A stretch of DNA of 64,000 nucleotides, taken from the NCBI RefSeq assembly GCF_011801125.1, contig NZ_CP046171.1, positions 3,844,001-3,908,000 on the forward strand. The letters run 5' to 3'. The stretch is from Nocardia brasiliensis. Its GTDB lineage: Bacteria > Actinomycetota > Actinomycetes > Mycobacteriales > Mycobacteriaceae. This document shows, one piece after another, positions 53,966-61,810 of the stretch (positions within the stretch are counted from its first letter, which is position 1; the number at the start of each line of letters is the position of its first letter). The position numbers and the translations under genes are program-made. The notes under the pieces were generated by a model. That model had not been told where the DNA came from. It saw nothing but the letters and a program-made list of their open reading frames with translations, and did not search any database.

Positions 53966-54693
53966 ACGGGAGGTACGGGCCACGCCGCGCACCGCCAGTC
54001 CGCACCGTCCCACGTCAGCAGAAACGGCGCCGCATGATCGAGCGGCCTGCCCCACACCGAACTCCCGAGCCCGCACAGCCGCGATACCGTCACGCTGAGC
54101 GCGGCCACGTGACCGACAACGACGATCGTCTCCCGGGGATGCGCGTCCGCGATCGACGTGAAGGCGCTACTCATCCGAGCCACCACCTCGAACCCGGACT
54201 CACCGTCGCTGACCCGCCGCGCCAACTCGCGCGCGACGATCCAGTCGCGCAGAACCTCGGCGGTCCGGCGGCGGGCCGCGGGATCCGTCGACCGCCTCGT
54301 CGGTGCTGATCCCGACCTCGTCCAGTTCGGGCAGCGATCCGGAGCCCTCGCTCCGCTGCGAAGGGAACGGCGGAGCAAGGCCGGTTCGTAGGCTGCGCCC
54401 GTCAGAGCCCGGCCAGTACTCGATCGAGGGTTGCCTGGCCCAGAGGTCCCCAGGATGGCTGGCCGCGATCTCCGTTCTGTCCCAGGAGCATCCGCAACAG
54501 GCATTTCAGGCGGTTTGGCGCGTGCGTAATGCCGTGCTGCAGTAGATCGCCGAGATCGGCTCCGCACGCAGTGCGTGGGCGGCTTGGTCTTGGCCGTGGG
54601 GGTGAGCGGTGCGGCGGGGACGGCGCCAGCGATCTGGGCGACGACGTTGTCGGACTCGGCGTGCCGTAGGCACCAGATTCGGCTGCCGGTCAC
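53956..54693 (-). pseudogene. Frameshifted histidine phosphatase gene
   Basis: On the minus strand, SRIWCLRHAESDNVVAQIAG contains the RHA active site. The frame then shifts: AAHALRAEPISAIYCSTALR continues in another frame to a stop at about 54506. The middle block LPELDEVGISTDEAVDGS is in yet another frame than the end, which reads VLRDWIVARELARRVSDGE to VVVGHVAALSVTVSRLC (second His). At least two frameshifts inactivate the gene. Its 3' end overlaps the mshC relic. Confidence 0.7.
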
Positions 54694-54841
54694 GGCTCGC
54701 GTCTCGGGTTCCGGAGCGGTCGGGAGGAGCGATTTCAAAACAGTTCGGAAATTTCTGTCGGGGGATGTCGAGAATGCTGGGGTGGCTCCGTCCCCGGGGC
54801 ACGAGCAGCCGAACGGCAGCGCTGAGACGAAGGAACCGACC

Positions 54842-55339
54842 ATGCACGCCAACGAGATCACCGAGATTCTGACCAAGCCGCTGAGCCAGGAACTGCTGGC
54901 CCGCGACCTGCTGCGCATGGCTTACGTCGCCAAGGACGGCACGCCGCGCAACATCCCGATCGCCTTCACCTGGAACGGCGAGCAGATCGTCGTGTGCACC
55001 ACGAAGAACGCGGCGAAGGTGCCCGCGCTGCGGCACGCGCCCGAGGTGGCATTGACCATCGACACCGAGGTGCACCCGCCCAAGATCCTGCTGCTGCGCG
55101 GCCGCGCCGAACTGGACGAGGTCGACGGCATCCCAGAGGAGTACCTGCAGATGAACGGCACCTACGAGATGACCGCCGAGCAGCGCGTCGAATGGGAGGC
55201 CGAGGTGCGCTCGCTGTACGACGGCATGGTCCGCATCGTCATCACCCCCACCTGGGCCAAACTCATCGACTTCGAGAACACCCTCCCGTCCGCCGTCGAA
55301 GAACTGGTCCAGCAACGCGCCGAACGCCAGAACGCCTGA
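54842..55339 (+). CDS. Pyridoxamine 5'-phosphate oxidase (PPOX)-family protein
   Basis: 165 aa. It has the split-barrel flavin/F420 fold: LRMAYVAKDGTPRNIPIAFT, then VVCTTKNAAKVPALRHAPEV and LTIDTEVHPPKILLLRGRAEL. The C-terminal half (EWEAEVRSLYDGMVRIVITPTWAKLIDFE) is typical of actinobacterial FMN- or F420-binding PPOX proteins. ATG 54842 has AAGGAA upstream. It is the only intact gene in the debris interval; the substrate is unknown. Confidence 0.85.
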   Translation: MHANEITEILTKPLSQELLARDLLRMAYVAKDGTPRNIPIAFTWNGEQIVVCTTKNAAKVPALRHAPEVALTIDTEVHPPKILLLRGRAELDEVDGIPEEYLQMNGTYEMTAEQRVEWEAEVRSLYDGMVRIVITPTWAKLIDFENTLPSAVEELVQQRAERQNA

Positions 55340-55350
55340 GCACACGCCGC

Positions 55351-55545
55351 ATGGAGAGCGGCACGGCGGGTGCCGCGGAGCTGAGGAGTCCATGGCACTT
55401 CAGCACGGGGAGCGCACGGCTGGTGCGGAACAGTGGAGGAGGCTATGGCACTTCAGCACGGGGAGCGCACAGCCGGTGCTGAACAGTGGAGGAGCCCATG
55501 GCGATCGGTACGGCCGGTGCCGAACGGAGGCGGAGAGCCCATGGC
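55351..55545 (+). repeat. Tandem 53-bp units carrying a ribosome binding site and ATG
   Basis: Two nearly identical 53-nt units start at ATG 55392 and ATG 55445 (each ATGGCACTTCAGCACGGGGA, ending AGTGGAGGAG before the next ATG). Degenerate part-units begin at ATG 55351 and 55498, and the last leads to ATG 55541. Each unit thus repeats the translation start of the following gene. 53 is not a multiple of three. Confidence 0.85.
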
Positions 55546-56025
55546 ATGGCGATTGGGCTGGACCATACGGGGATCGTGGTCGAGGACCTCGTGCCGCTGT
55601 CGGTTCTTCGTCGAACTCGGTCTGGAGCTGGAAGGCGAAACCGTTGTGGTCGGCCAGTGGGTGGATCAGCTCGTCGGCTTGGGGGAGTGGCGGGCGAATG
55701 TCGCGTTCTTGCGCGTCCCCGACGGCAGCGGTCGGATCGAGCTGCCGACCTTCCAACACCCGTGCGGCACGCCGTGAGTCGGTCAACGACCCGTGCGGCA
55801 CGCCGCGACCCGGTCAACCACCCGCACCGCACGCCACGAGCCAGTCAACACCCCGGGCATCCCGCGCCTCACTTTCGTGGTCGAGTCTGCCGCCGACACC
55901 TTCGACCGCCTGCGCCCCCACAGTGCCGAACGCGATCGCGCAATACGAGGACATCTACCGTTACTGCTACGCCCGCAGCCCGGGCGGCGTGATCATCGGC
56001 CTCGCCGAGGAACTCACCCGACCGC
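55546..56025 (+). pseudogene. Frameshifted VOC/glyoxalase-family gene
   Basis: Fragments of one VOC protein lie in several frames: MAIGLDHTGIVVEDL (ATG 55546), then RFFVELGLELEGETVVVGQW with WRANVAFLRVPDGSGRIELP in the next frame up to a stop at 55777. RLTFVVESAADTFDRL near 55870 and QYEDIYRYCYARSPGGVIIG near 55950 follow in other frames. A 31-bp triple tandem repeat sits in the middle, so the gene is dead. It is preceded by the 53-bp start-site repeats. Confidence 0.75.
55759..55851 (+). repeat. 31-bp tandem repeat, three copies, inside the VOC pseudogene
   Basis: Units at 55759-55789, 55790-55820 and 55821-55851 start CCCGTGCGGCACGCC (the third CCCGCACCGCACGCC) and end with a GGTCAAC or AGTCAAC block. 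Confidence 0.85.
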
Positions 56026-56072
56026 GTCCACCCCTCCAGGAACGCACCCAACTCAGCCGCGCCCGCGTCCTT

Positions 56073-56190
56073 CGGCCGACACACAGGCGGCGACACGCCG
56101 ATGGGAACCTGGTCGCCTGATCACCAGGTAATGGTGGCGGCATCGCCCGAGAGCCCTCCGCCACCATTACCTGGTGATCAATTGACCAAC
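56073..56190. repeat. 118-bp repeat with hairpin, copy 2
   Basis: 113 of 118 positions match copy 1 at 53295, with identical 23-bp arms (56118-56140 and 56158-56180) and loop. It lies in the 3' gap just before the stop of the minus-strand LLM gene at 56199. Confidence 0.92.
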
Positions 56191-56198
56191 TGAATACC

Positions 56199-57074
56199 TC
56201 ACCCGTTGACCTTGGCGATCACCCGCTCCGCGAACCGGGACAGGTTGGTGATCTTGGTGTCGAGGGGCTCGGTGTCCTGCTCGAGGGTGTAGGGGAGGCG
56301 GAAGCCGACGATGACGTCGGTGACGCCCTTATCCTCGAGCCGTTTGACGCCGTCGACGGTGAACCCGTCGAGGGAGATCACGTGGATCTCGAAGTCCTCG
56401 CGGGTGCCGTATTCGGCACGCAGCGTGTCCAATTCGACCAGGAGACGGTCGAGTTCGTCGCCGTCGCCGCCGGCGTGCATCCAGCCGTCGCCGCGTTGCG
56501 CCGCGCGCCGCAGGGCGGGCTTGCTGTGGCCGCCGACGAGGATCGGAACGGGCTCGCTCGGCACCGGACTGATCTTGATCGGCGGAATGTCGTAGAACTC
56601 GCCGTGGAACTCGAAGTAGCCGCCCGCGGTGAGCCCGCGCACGATGTCGATGCACTCGTCCATGCGTGCGCCGCGCTTCTCGAACGGCACGTCCATGATC
56701 TCGAAGTCGTCGGGCCACGGGCTGATGCCGACCCCGAGCCCGAAGCGGTTGCCGCTCAACGCCGCCACCGACGCGGTCTGCTTGGCGACCAGGACCGGCG
56801 GCCGGATGGGCAGCTTCAATACGAACGGCGTGAACCGCAACGTGGTGGTGGCCGCCGCCATCGCCGCGCTGAGCACGAACGCCTCGATGAACGGCTTGTC
56901 CTCCAAGAACTCTCGATTCCCGTCCGGCGTGTACGGGTATTTGGCATCGGAGTCGCGCGGATAGGCGATGCTGTCCGCGACCGCCATGGAGGTGTACCCC
57001 GCCGCCTCCGCGGCGCGGGCCAGCGGGATGTAGTACGCCGGGTCGGTCATCGTCTCGGCATAGGTGAAGCGCAT
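56199..57074 (-). CDS. LLM-class F420-dependent oxidoreductase
   Basis: 291 aa TIM barrel of the luciferase-like class. MRFTYAETMTDPAYYIPLAR is the N-terminus, with AGYTSMAVADSIAYPRDSDA, then FVLKLPIRPPVLVAKQTASV, SGNRFGLGVGISPWPDDFEI and EPVPILVGGHSKPALRRAAQ. Such enzymes use F420 (or FMN) to oxidise small substrates. ATG 57074 has AGGAAGG upstream; the open frame to 57200 is rejected. Divergent from the TetR gene, which may regulate it through the shared operator. Confidence 0.92.
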   Translation of the reverse strand: MRFTYAETMTDPAYYIPLARAAEAAGYTSMAVADSIAYPRDSDAKYPYTPDGNREFLEDKPFIEAFVLSAAMAAATTTLRFTPFVLKLPIRPPVLVAKQTASVAALSGNRFGLGVGISPWPDDFEIMDVPFEKRGARMDECIDIVRGLTAGGYFEFHGEFYDIPPIKISPVPSEPVPILVGGHSKPALRRAAQRGDGWMHAGGDGDELDRLLVELDTLRAEYGTREDFEIHVISLDGFTVDGVKRLEDKGVTDVIVGFRLPYTLEQDTEPLDTKITNLSRFAERVIAKVNG

Positions 57075-57249
57075 GTCTATCGCCTTCCTGGCACCACGGG
57101 TGCGGCACCGCGTGCGTCCCGGCGCGGCGCCCGAAGCACGAGCCTCCCCGAGACAGGTTCCACTCGGGATGCAGGCCGACCTATTCGAGATGCTCGGCAT
57201 TCAGGTTCGCCCCGCCGTCGGCGCCGAATCCTGCAACCCCACCCGCCCA

Positions 57250-57291
57250 ACTAAACACGAGTGCTTAACACAGTCAAGGTGTGTGTTTAGT
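57250..57291. promoter_or_regulatory. Candidate TetR operator
   Basis: Perfect 9-bp inverted repeat ACTAAACAC (57250-57258) and GTGTTTAGT (57283-57291), 24 nt apart, with a further TTAACAC half-site at 57265. The right arm overlaps the TAGAGT -10 box of the TetR gene by one base. It lies between the divergent LLM and TetR genes. Confidence 0.6.
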
Positions 57292-57302
57292 AGAGTCTGG
57301 CT

Positions 57303-57911
57303 ATGCACATCGCCGATTCGCGTGCGGCACTGCTCGACGCGGGGGAGCGGCTCATCGCCGAACGCGGGGTCGAGGTACCGCTGCGCGATATCGCCGCGGC
57401 CGCGGGCAACCGCAACAACTCCGCCGTGCACTACTACTTCGACTCACGCACCGGCTTGATCGAAGCCATCGTCGACCGCCGCATGAACTGGCTCGAGGAC
57501 CGGCGCATGCAGCTGCTCGCCCACTACGAGGCCCAGGGCAGCGCACACGACCTCGACACCCTCGTCACCATGCTCGCCGCCCCGATCCTCGAACTCGTCG
57601 CCGCCGACGGCGTCACCCACTTCGGGCGCTTCCTGGAAGTCGTGCGCGCCCACCCCGTCATCGCCGATCCCCGCCGCCTCGCGGGCGCCGACCGTGCCGC
57701 CGTCCGCATCATCGCCACCCGGCTCAGCGCCGCCCTGCCAGACCTCACCCCGCGCAAACGCAGGCAACGCCTCGAAACCATGGCCACGGTCATGTTCGCG
57801 CTCATCGCCGACTACGAACGCGCCCTCGAAGCCGGCGTCCGCACACCCCACCCCGACGACACCGCGGAGATCACCGCCATGATCGTCGCCATGCTCACCG
57901 TGACCCGCTGA
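57303..57911 (+). CDS. TetR-family transcriptional regulator
   Basis: 202 aa. N-terminal HTH: ALLDAGERLIAERGVEVPLR, DIAAAAGNRNNSAVHYYFDS (recognition helix) and RTGLIEAIVDRR. The C-terminal ligand domain (about residues 60-200) is variable. TAGAGT lies 6 nt before the ATG, so it is likely leaderless. The upstream inverted repeat suggests autorepression and control of the divergent LLM oxidoreductase. Confidence 0.92.
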   Translation: MHIADSRAALLDAGERLIAERGVEVPLRDIAAAAGNRNNSAVHYYFDSRTGLIEAIVDRRMNWLEDRRMQLLAHYEAQGSAHDLDTLVTMLAAPILELVAADGVTHFGRFLEVVRAHPVIADPRRLAGADRAAVRIIATRLSAALPDLTPRKRRQRLETMATVMFALIADYERALEAGVRTPHPDDTAEITAMIVAMLTVTR

Positions 57912-58020
57912 AAACCGCCGCCGAATGCCCGATCGCGGCGAACCCGTACCCGATGTGATCTACGCCCGACCCGAACCCGGCCTACCGGAAACGACCACAC
58001 CCCTGGGATACGGTCGCGGA

Positions 58021-58407
58021 GTGGAACTCCTAGGCATTCACCACGTGGCGATCATCGCGTCCGACTATGTGCGCTCCAAGCGGTTCTACACCGAGACACT
58101 CGGGCTCGCCGTGATCGCCGAGCACTACCGGGCCGAGCGCCGCTCCTACAAACTCGACCTCGCCATCCCCGGCGGCAGCCGGATCGAGCTGTTCTCCTTC
58201 CCCGAACCACCCCAGCGGGTGAGCCGACCGGAAGCCGCCGGGCTACGCCACCTCGCGTTCGCCGTGCGCGACGTCGCCGCCACCCTCGACGCGCTCACCG
58301 CCAAAGGCGTACGCACCGAAGAACTCCGCGTCGACGAGATCACCGGACAACGGATGGCGTTCTTCTTCGACCCCGACGACCTGCCGCTCGAACTCTACGA
58401 AGTCTGA
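58021..58407 (+). CDS. VOC-family protein (SMU1112c/YaeR-like)
   Basis: 128 aa. ELLGIHHVAIIASDYVRSKR, FYTETLGLAVIAEHYRAERR and LRHLAFAVRDVAATLDAL, with IELFSFPEPPQRVSRPEAAG, fit the YaeR-type VOC family, where His and Glu residues bind a metal. GTG 58021 is preferred over ATG 57925 because TACGGT lies 6 nt upstream and the extra N-terminus is unconserved. It ends overlapping the HugZ-like gene by 13 nt (convergent). Confidence 0.88.
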   Translation: MELLGIHHVAIIASDYVRSKRFYTETLGLAVIAEHYRAERRSYKLDLAIPGGSRIELFSFPEPPQRVSRPEAAGLRHLAFAVRDVAATLDALTAKGVRTEELRVDEITGQRMAFFFDPDDLPLELYEV

Positions 58408-59204
58408 TTCATCCCGCGCGCCCGCCGCGCCAATTCGACTGTCGCCGCCCGCAACTCATCGATCGCCCCGATCGGCTCCGCGTAACCCACCCGGGTCCGC
58501 GCCACCCCGCGCGGCGTCACCACCCGCAGATCCAGTCCATACCGGTCCGCGCGCTCACAACTGGCCTCCGTCGCGTCCGGATACCCGCCCAGCGCCTGCG
58601 CCATCGCCAGCAACGCGGGCGCGTGATCATCGTTGAGATGCGCGATCGCCCCCGCCGCCACCGGCACGATCGGATCCGCCGACACCGCGGCGTACTGCTC
58701 GGCGCTCGCCGAATCCATCCGCCCATACCCGCCGACCCAGCGCACCCGGCGCACCCGCAACACCCACAGCGAGAAATCGCTGTAATCGATGTAGTGCTTC
58801 GCCGCGGGCACCGCCGCAAGATGCGCCTCCCGCGCCGCCTCGGCCTCCGCGCCCGTCGGCCGCTCCACCACACCGGCGAGGGTGATCCTGGTCCCCGCCA
58901 ACGGATCCGCGGGCATATCCGGCGCCACGATCGCCACACTCGCCCGCGGATCGGCGGCCAGATTCCGGCCGTGCTCGGCCAGGCGCGACACACACAGCAC
59001 CGGCTGCCCGTCCAGCAGCCCATACGTCACGAACGACGCCCACGGCGTGCCGTCCTCGCTCAAACTGGCCAGCGTCGCGGTATTCGTCGCGGCGGCAACC
59101 GTTCTCGCCTCCTCCGCCGCCGAAGGCCGAGCCGAATTCGCCACCGGCCCCGTGGGCTGCGGAATCGAGGGCGCGTCGCCGGGGTCACCATGGTCGAGAG
59201 TCAT
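58395..59204 (-). CDS. HugZ-like FMN-binding split-barrel protein with DUF2470
   Basis: 269 aa. The split barrel (ATLASLSEDGTPWASFVTYG, LSVSRLAEHGRNLAADPRAS-like VCVSRLAEHGRNLAADPR, TLAGVVER) is followed by the DUF2470 domain (AIAHLNDDHAPALLAMAQAL, ADRYGLDLRVVTP). HugZ-type proteins bind or degrade haem. ATG 59204 lies 9 nt after GGAGAGG; ATG 59213 is also possible. A link to the haem uptake operon is not shown by position. Confidence 0.88.
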   Translation of the reverse strand: MTLDHGDPGDAPSIPQPTGPVANSARPSAAEEARTVAAATNTATLASLSEDGTPWASFVTYGLLDGQPVLCVSRLAEHGRNLAADPRASVAIVAPDMPADPLAGTRITLAGVVERPTGAEAEAAREAHLAAVPAAKHYIDYSDFSLWVLRVRRVRWVGGYGRMDSASAEQYAAVSADPIVPVAAGAIAHLNDDHAPALLAMAQALGGYPDATEASCERADRYGLDLRVVTPRGVARTRVGYAEPIGAIDELRAATVELARRARGMNQTS

Positions 59205-59358
59205 GCCGTTCATCCTCTCCTGCCCGCCCGACACGCGGACGACGGGTCTGTCTCCGAGCTGCCGTCTTTCAGCCTGCCACGTCGAATCCCCCTGCACGGC
59301 GGAGTCGGTGGACCGGATTGGGCGCGCGAATCGCGCGCGAATAGACCAGACTTGCCGG

Positions 59359-60453
59359 GTGACCCGATACGCATTCGACGCCGACCGCAACGTACTAGTC
59401 GCCACCTGGGCGACCGGACGCGGCGACCTCGCGCAGACGGTAGCCGTGCTGTCCAGGCAGGTGACCCACGATCAGGCAACCAATCTGGCGTCGAACCTGA
59501 CCACGCTGTCCCGGTTCCACTGGCGCACCTACACCCACCCCGCCAGCGCGGCAGGCGACCCCGACATCCCCAACAGCGAAGCCTGGCGCCGCGCCGAAGA
59601 ACGCCGCAACTTCAAAGAGGTCGAAGCAGGCCTGCGCAACCCCAACCTGCCCTCCGCGGAAGGGCTCGTCGTCTCCTACAGCGGCGTCGTCGAATCCGCG
59701 CACCGCGTCGGTCGCACCCTGCACGACATCGACGACCCGGTCCTGCGCGACACCATCGCCGCCGAAGTCAGCGCCGAACAGGCCGCCATCGAATCCGCCG
59801 AACGCGGTGACCTCTCCGGCCGCGCCCGCCAAGCCGTCGAACTGTCCCGCCCCGACGTCTCCCCAGCCCAGGTGCAGGCCGCCGACGACCTGCTGCGCGC
59901 CGACCCGCTCGGTTCCATCGAGCTGTTCACCGAACTCGACCCCGCCTCCGCCGCCGTGGCCGCCGCACACTGGCTGCTCGCCGCCGCCGAAGTCGCGGGC
60001 GAGATGGCAGGCGTACCCGCCACCGATGTCGTCGTCGAGGCCGACGACATCGAGGCACTCCAGGTCGAGACCCCCACCCTGGTGCTCGAGCGTCTCGACG
60101 CGGGGGAGAGCCCCACCGAGGTCGTGGTCGACCTCATCGCCGAGGCGATGGCCGTGCACGAAGGCCGCGTCCCCGCGCCGTGGGCGGTCGTCGGCCGGGT
60201 CGCCGAGATCGAGGAACAGGCCCGTACCTTCGAGGTCGACGCCGACACCCGCGAAGCCATGCTCGCGAGCTTCCGGATCAGCCGCCTCGACCCCGCCCGC
60301 CCCGCCCTCGACCTGCTCGAAGACCTGCTCGACGGCATCCGCGGCTGTCTGCTGCTCTATGCGGCCCACGCCGAGGACGAGGACGACGTCGAAGCCCTCT
60401 TCGCCGCCGACGTACGCATCGAAGCCGACTCCGACCCCGAGCACCTGCTCTAG
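59359..60453 (+). CDS. Conserved actinobacterial protein of unknown function
   Basis: 364 aa, acidic and mainly helical, no membrane segments. It has an N-terminal alpha/beta half (TRYAFDADRNVLVATWATGR, FHWRTYTHPASAAGD) and a long Ala/Glu-rich helical half (TLVLERLDAGESPTEVVVDL, LDLLEDLLDGIRGCLLLYAA). GTG 59359 is taken, with weak CAGACT 6 nt upstream; longer starts back to 58882 overlap the divergent HugZ-like gene. No family is recognised. Confidence 0.75.
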   Translation: MTRYAFDADRNVLVATWATGRGDLAQTVAVLSRQVTHDQATNLASNLTTLSRFHWRTYTHPASAAGDPDIPNSEAWRRAEERRNFKEVEAGLRNPNLPSAEGLVVSYSGVVESAHRVGRTLHDIDDPVLRDTIAAEVSAEQAAIESAERGDLSGRARQAVELSRPDVSPAQVQAADDLLRADPLGSIELFTELDPASAAVAAAHWLLAAAEVAGEMAGVPATDVVVEADDIEALQVETPTLVLERLDAGESPTEVVVDLIAEAMAVHEGRVPAPWAVVGRVAEIEEQARTFEVDADTREAMLASFRISRLDPARPALDLLEDLLDGIRGCLLLYAAHAEDEDDVEALFAADVRIEADSDPEHLL

Positions 60454-60466
60454 CGGCAACCGCGAT

Positions 60467-60502
60467 GTCGGCACGGTGTGCGTAACGGCATGCCGTGCCG
60501 AC
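60467..60502. terminator. Bidirectional terminator hairpin
   Basis: 10-bp perfect arms (GTCGGCACGG and its complement) around a 16-nt loop, placed in the 58-nt gap between convergent genes ending at 60453 and 60512. Confidence 0.65.
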
Positions 60503-60511
60503 CTATCGTGG

Positions 60512-61765
60512 TCAGCTCAGCGCCTCCTCGACCGCGCATTCCGGCGCCGTGCTCAACCAGCGGACCAGACTCTCGTACACCGCGTAGTGGTTGAGCAGGG
60601 AGAAATGATTGGCCGCCGGAACGTGCAACCCGTTCGCGTCGTCGAAACCGATCCGCCGCGTCCGGTTGCGCCCCGCCGCACTGGTCGTGAGCACCAGGCC
60701 GTCGCCGATGATCCGCCCCAGCGGATGTCGATACCGACACGTCACGCACGCGGTCACGAAGTAGTGCGCCGCCCCCTCCAGCAGCGGGACCTCCTGAATC
60801 GCTCTGCGCCGCAACGTGTCGGTATCGACATCACGCCAATCCGCGTCGACCAGCGAACCCTGTCGCAGATCGCGGATCCCCGCACTCCGCCGCCGCAGCA
60901 ACCGCCCGAACGGGCGCGTCTCCGGCACCCGCACCAACGCCGCGGACCCGACATGCGCCAACTGCTCCAACGGCGCCCCGAGATGCGGCGAACCGAGACA
61001 GACCAGATGTCGCACCCGCCGCACCCACGCCTGCCCGGACTCACTCGCGTCGAAACACGCCCCGCGCGCGACCAGCCCACCCATCGAATGCCCCACCAGC
61101 GACACCTGCTCGATCCGCACCGGCCAATGCGCCACCACCCGCCCCAGCAACTCGCTCAGCTGCCGCGCGTTCTCCGAGATGTGCAGGCCACTGTTGTAGC
61201 GGACCTGCAGCGTGCTGTACCCGAGATCCTGCTCGATTCCCTCGGCGTAGCTCGTCCGTCCGCCCAACCGCCACGCGTGCTCGGTCTCCACCAGCCCGTG
61301 CAGGAACACCACCACATGGGAACTCGGCCTTGTCACAGACTGGCCGATCCGCTCGGGCGCCACCGGCTGCCCGTCCACCCGCAACGTCATCGGCCCGGCG
61401 AGGATCGGTCGGGACTGTTCCAGGTCGTCACCGATGAATCCCTGTAGCGCCCCGAGGAATCCCGCCCCGAACACTGTGCGCGACGGCGGCTGCGCGCCGG
61501 GCAGATCCGCCGTCCGCTCGGCCAGCCTGCCCGCCGCCACCGCCGAACCACGCACGATCCGATACACCCCATCGGCGATCGCATCGTGGAGCACCGCGAC
61601 CGGCTCGACGGCCGGACCGACCCCCAGCCGCACCGTCGCGAACACCCGGCCCGCGATCGCTCGATGCACCGCCGCGACCCCCGCGACCGCGCCGCCGAGC
61701 TCATCGCCCGCCAACCGGGCGAGGGCACGCACCTCGGCCTGTCGCTGCGCCGTCTGCTCACTCAT
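60512..61765 (-). CDS. Alpha/beta hydrolase (lipase/esterase-like)
   Basis: 417 aa. An N-terminal helical region of about 130 residues precedes the hydrolase fold. VVVFLHGLVETEHAWRLGG is the oxyanion region, LVGHSMGGLVARGAC holds the nucleophile Ser, and NHFSLLNHYAVYESL provides the His. It probably cleaves an ester or lipid. The start ATG 61765 lies 6 nt after TACACT, and a 30-nt palindrome covers that box, so regulation by a dimeric repressor is likely. It lies 46 nt downstream of the SMP-30-like gene. Confidence 0.87.
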   Translation of the reverse strand: MSEQTAQRQAEVRALARLAGDELGGAVAGVAAVHRAIAGRVFATVRLGVGPAVEPVAVLHDAIADGVYRIVRGSAVAAGRLAERTADLPGAQPPSRTVFGAGFLGALQGFIGDDLEQSRPILAGPMTLRVDGQPVAPERIGQSVTRPSSHVVVFLHGLVETEHAWRLGGRTSYAEGIEQDLGYSTLQVRYNSGLHISENARQLSELLGRVVAHWPVRIEQVSLVGHSMGGLVARGACFDASESGQAWVRRVRHLVCLGSPHLGAPLEQLAHVGSAALVRVPETRPFGRLLRRRSAGIRDLRQGSLVDADWRDVDTDTLRRRAIQEVPLLEGAAHYFVTACVTCRYRHPLGRIIGDGLVLTTSAAGRNRTRRIGFDDANGLHVPAANHFSLLNHYAVYESLVRWLSTAPECAVEEALS

Positions 61766-61795
61766 GATTTCAGTGTACGGTCGTGCACTGAAATC
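61766..61795. promoter_or_regulatory. Palindromic operator over the hydrolase promoter
   Basis: GATTTCAGTG (61766-61775) and CACTGAAATC (61786-61795) are perfect 10-bp arms with 10 nt between, abutting the start codon. The minus-strand -10 box TACACT lies inside it, so binding would block transcription. Confidence 0.7.
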
Positions 61796-61810
61796 GTCGC
61801 AGTGAAGCGG

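Noticed and set aside
43539..56180. CRISPR array interpretation of the hairpin repeats
   Set aside because: Only three copies, kilobases apart and without spacer periodicity or cas genes.
59807..61447. 546-codon plus-strand frame across two convergent genes
   Set aside because: Overlaps the unknown protein gene and the hydrolase in antisense; Pro/Ser/Arg-rich with no start signal.
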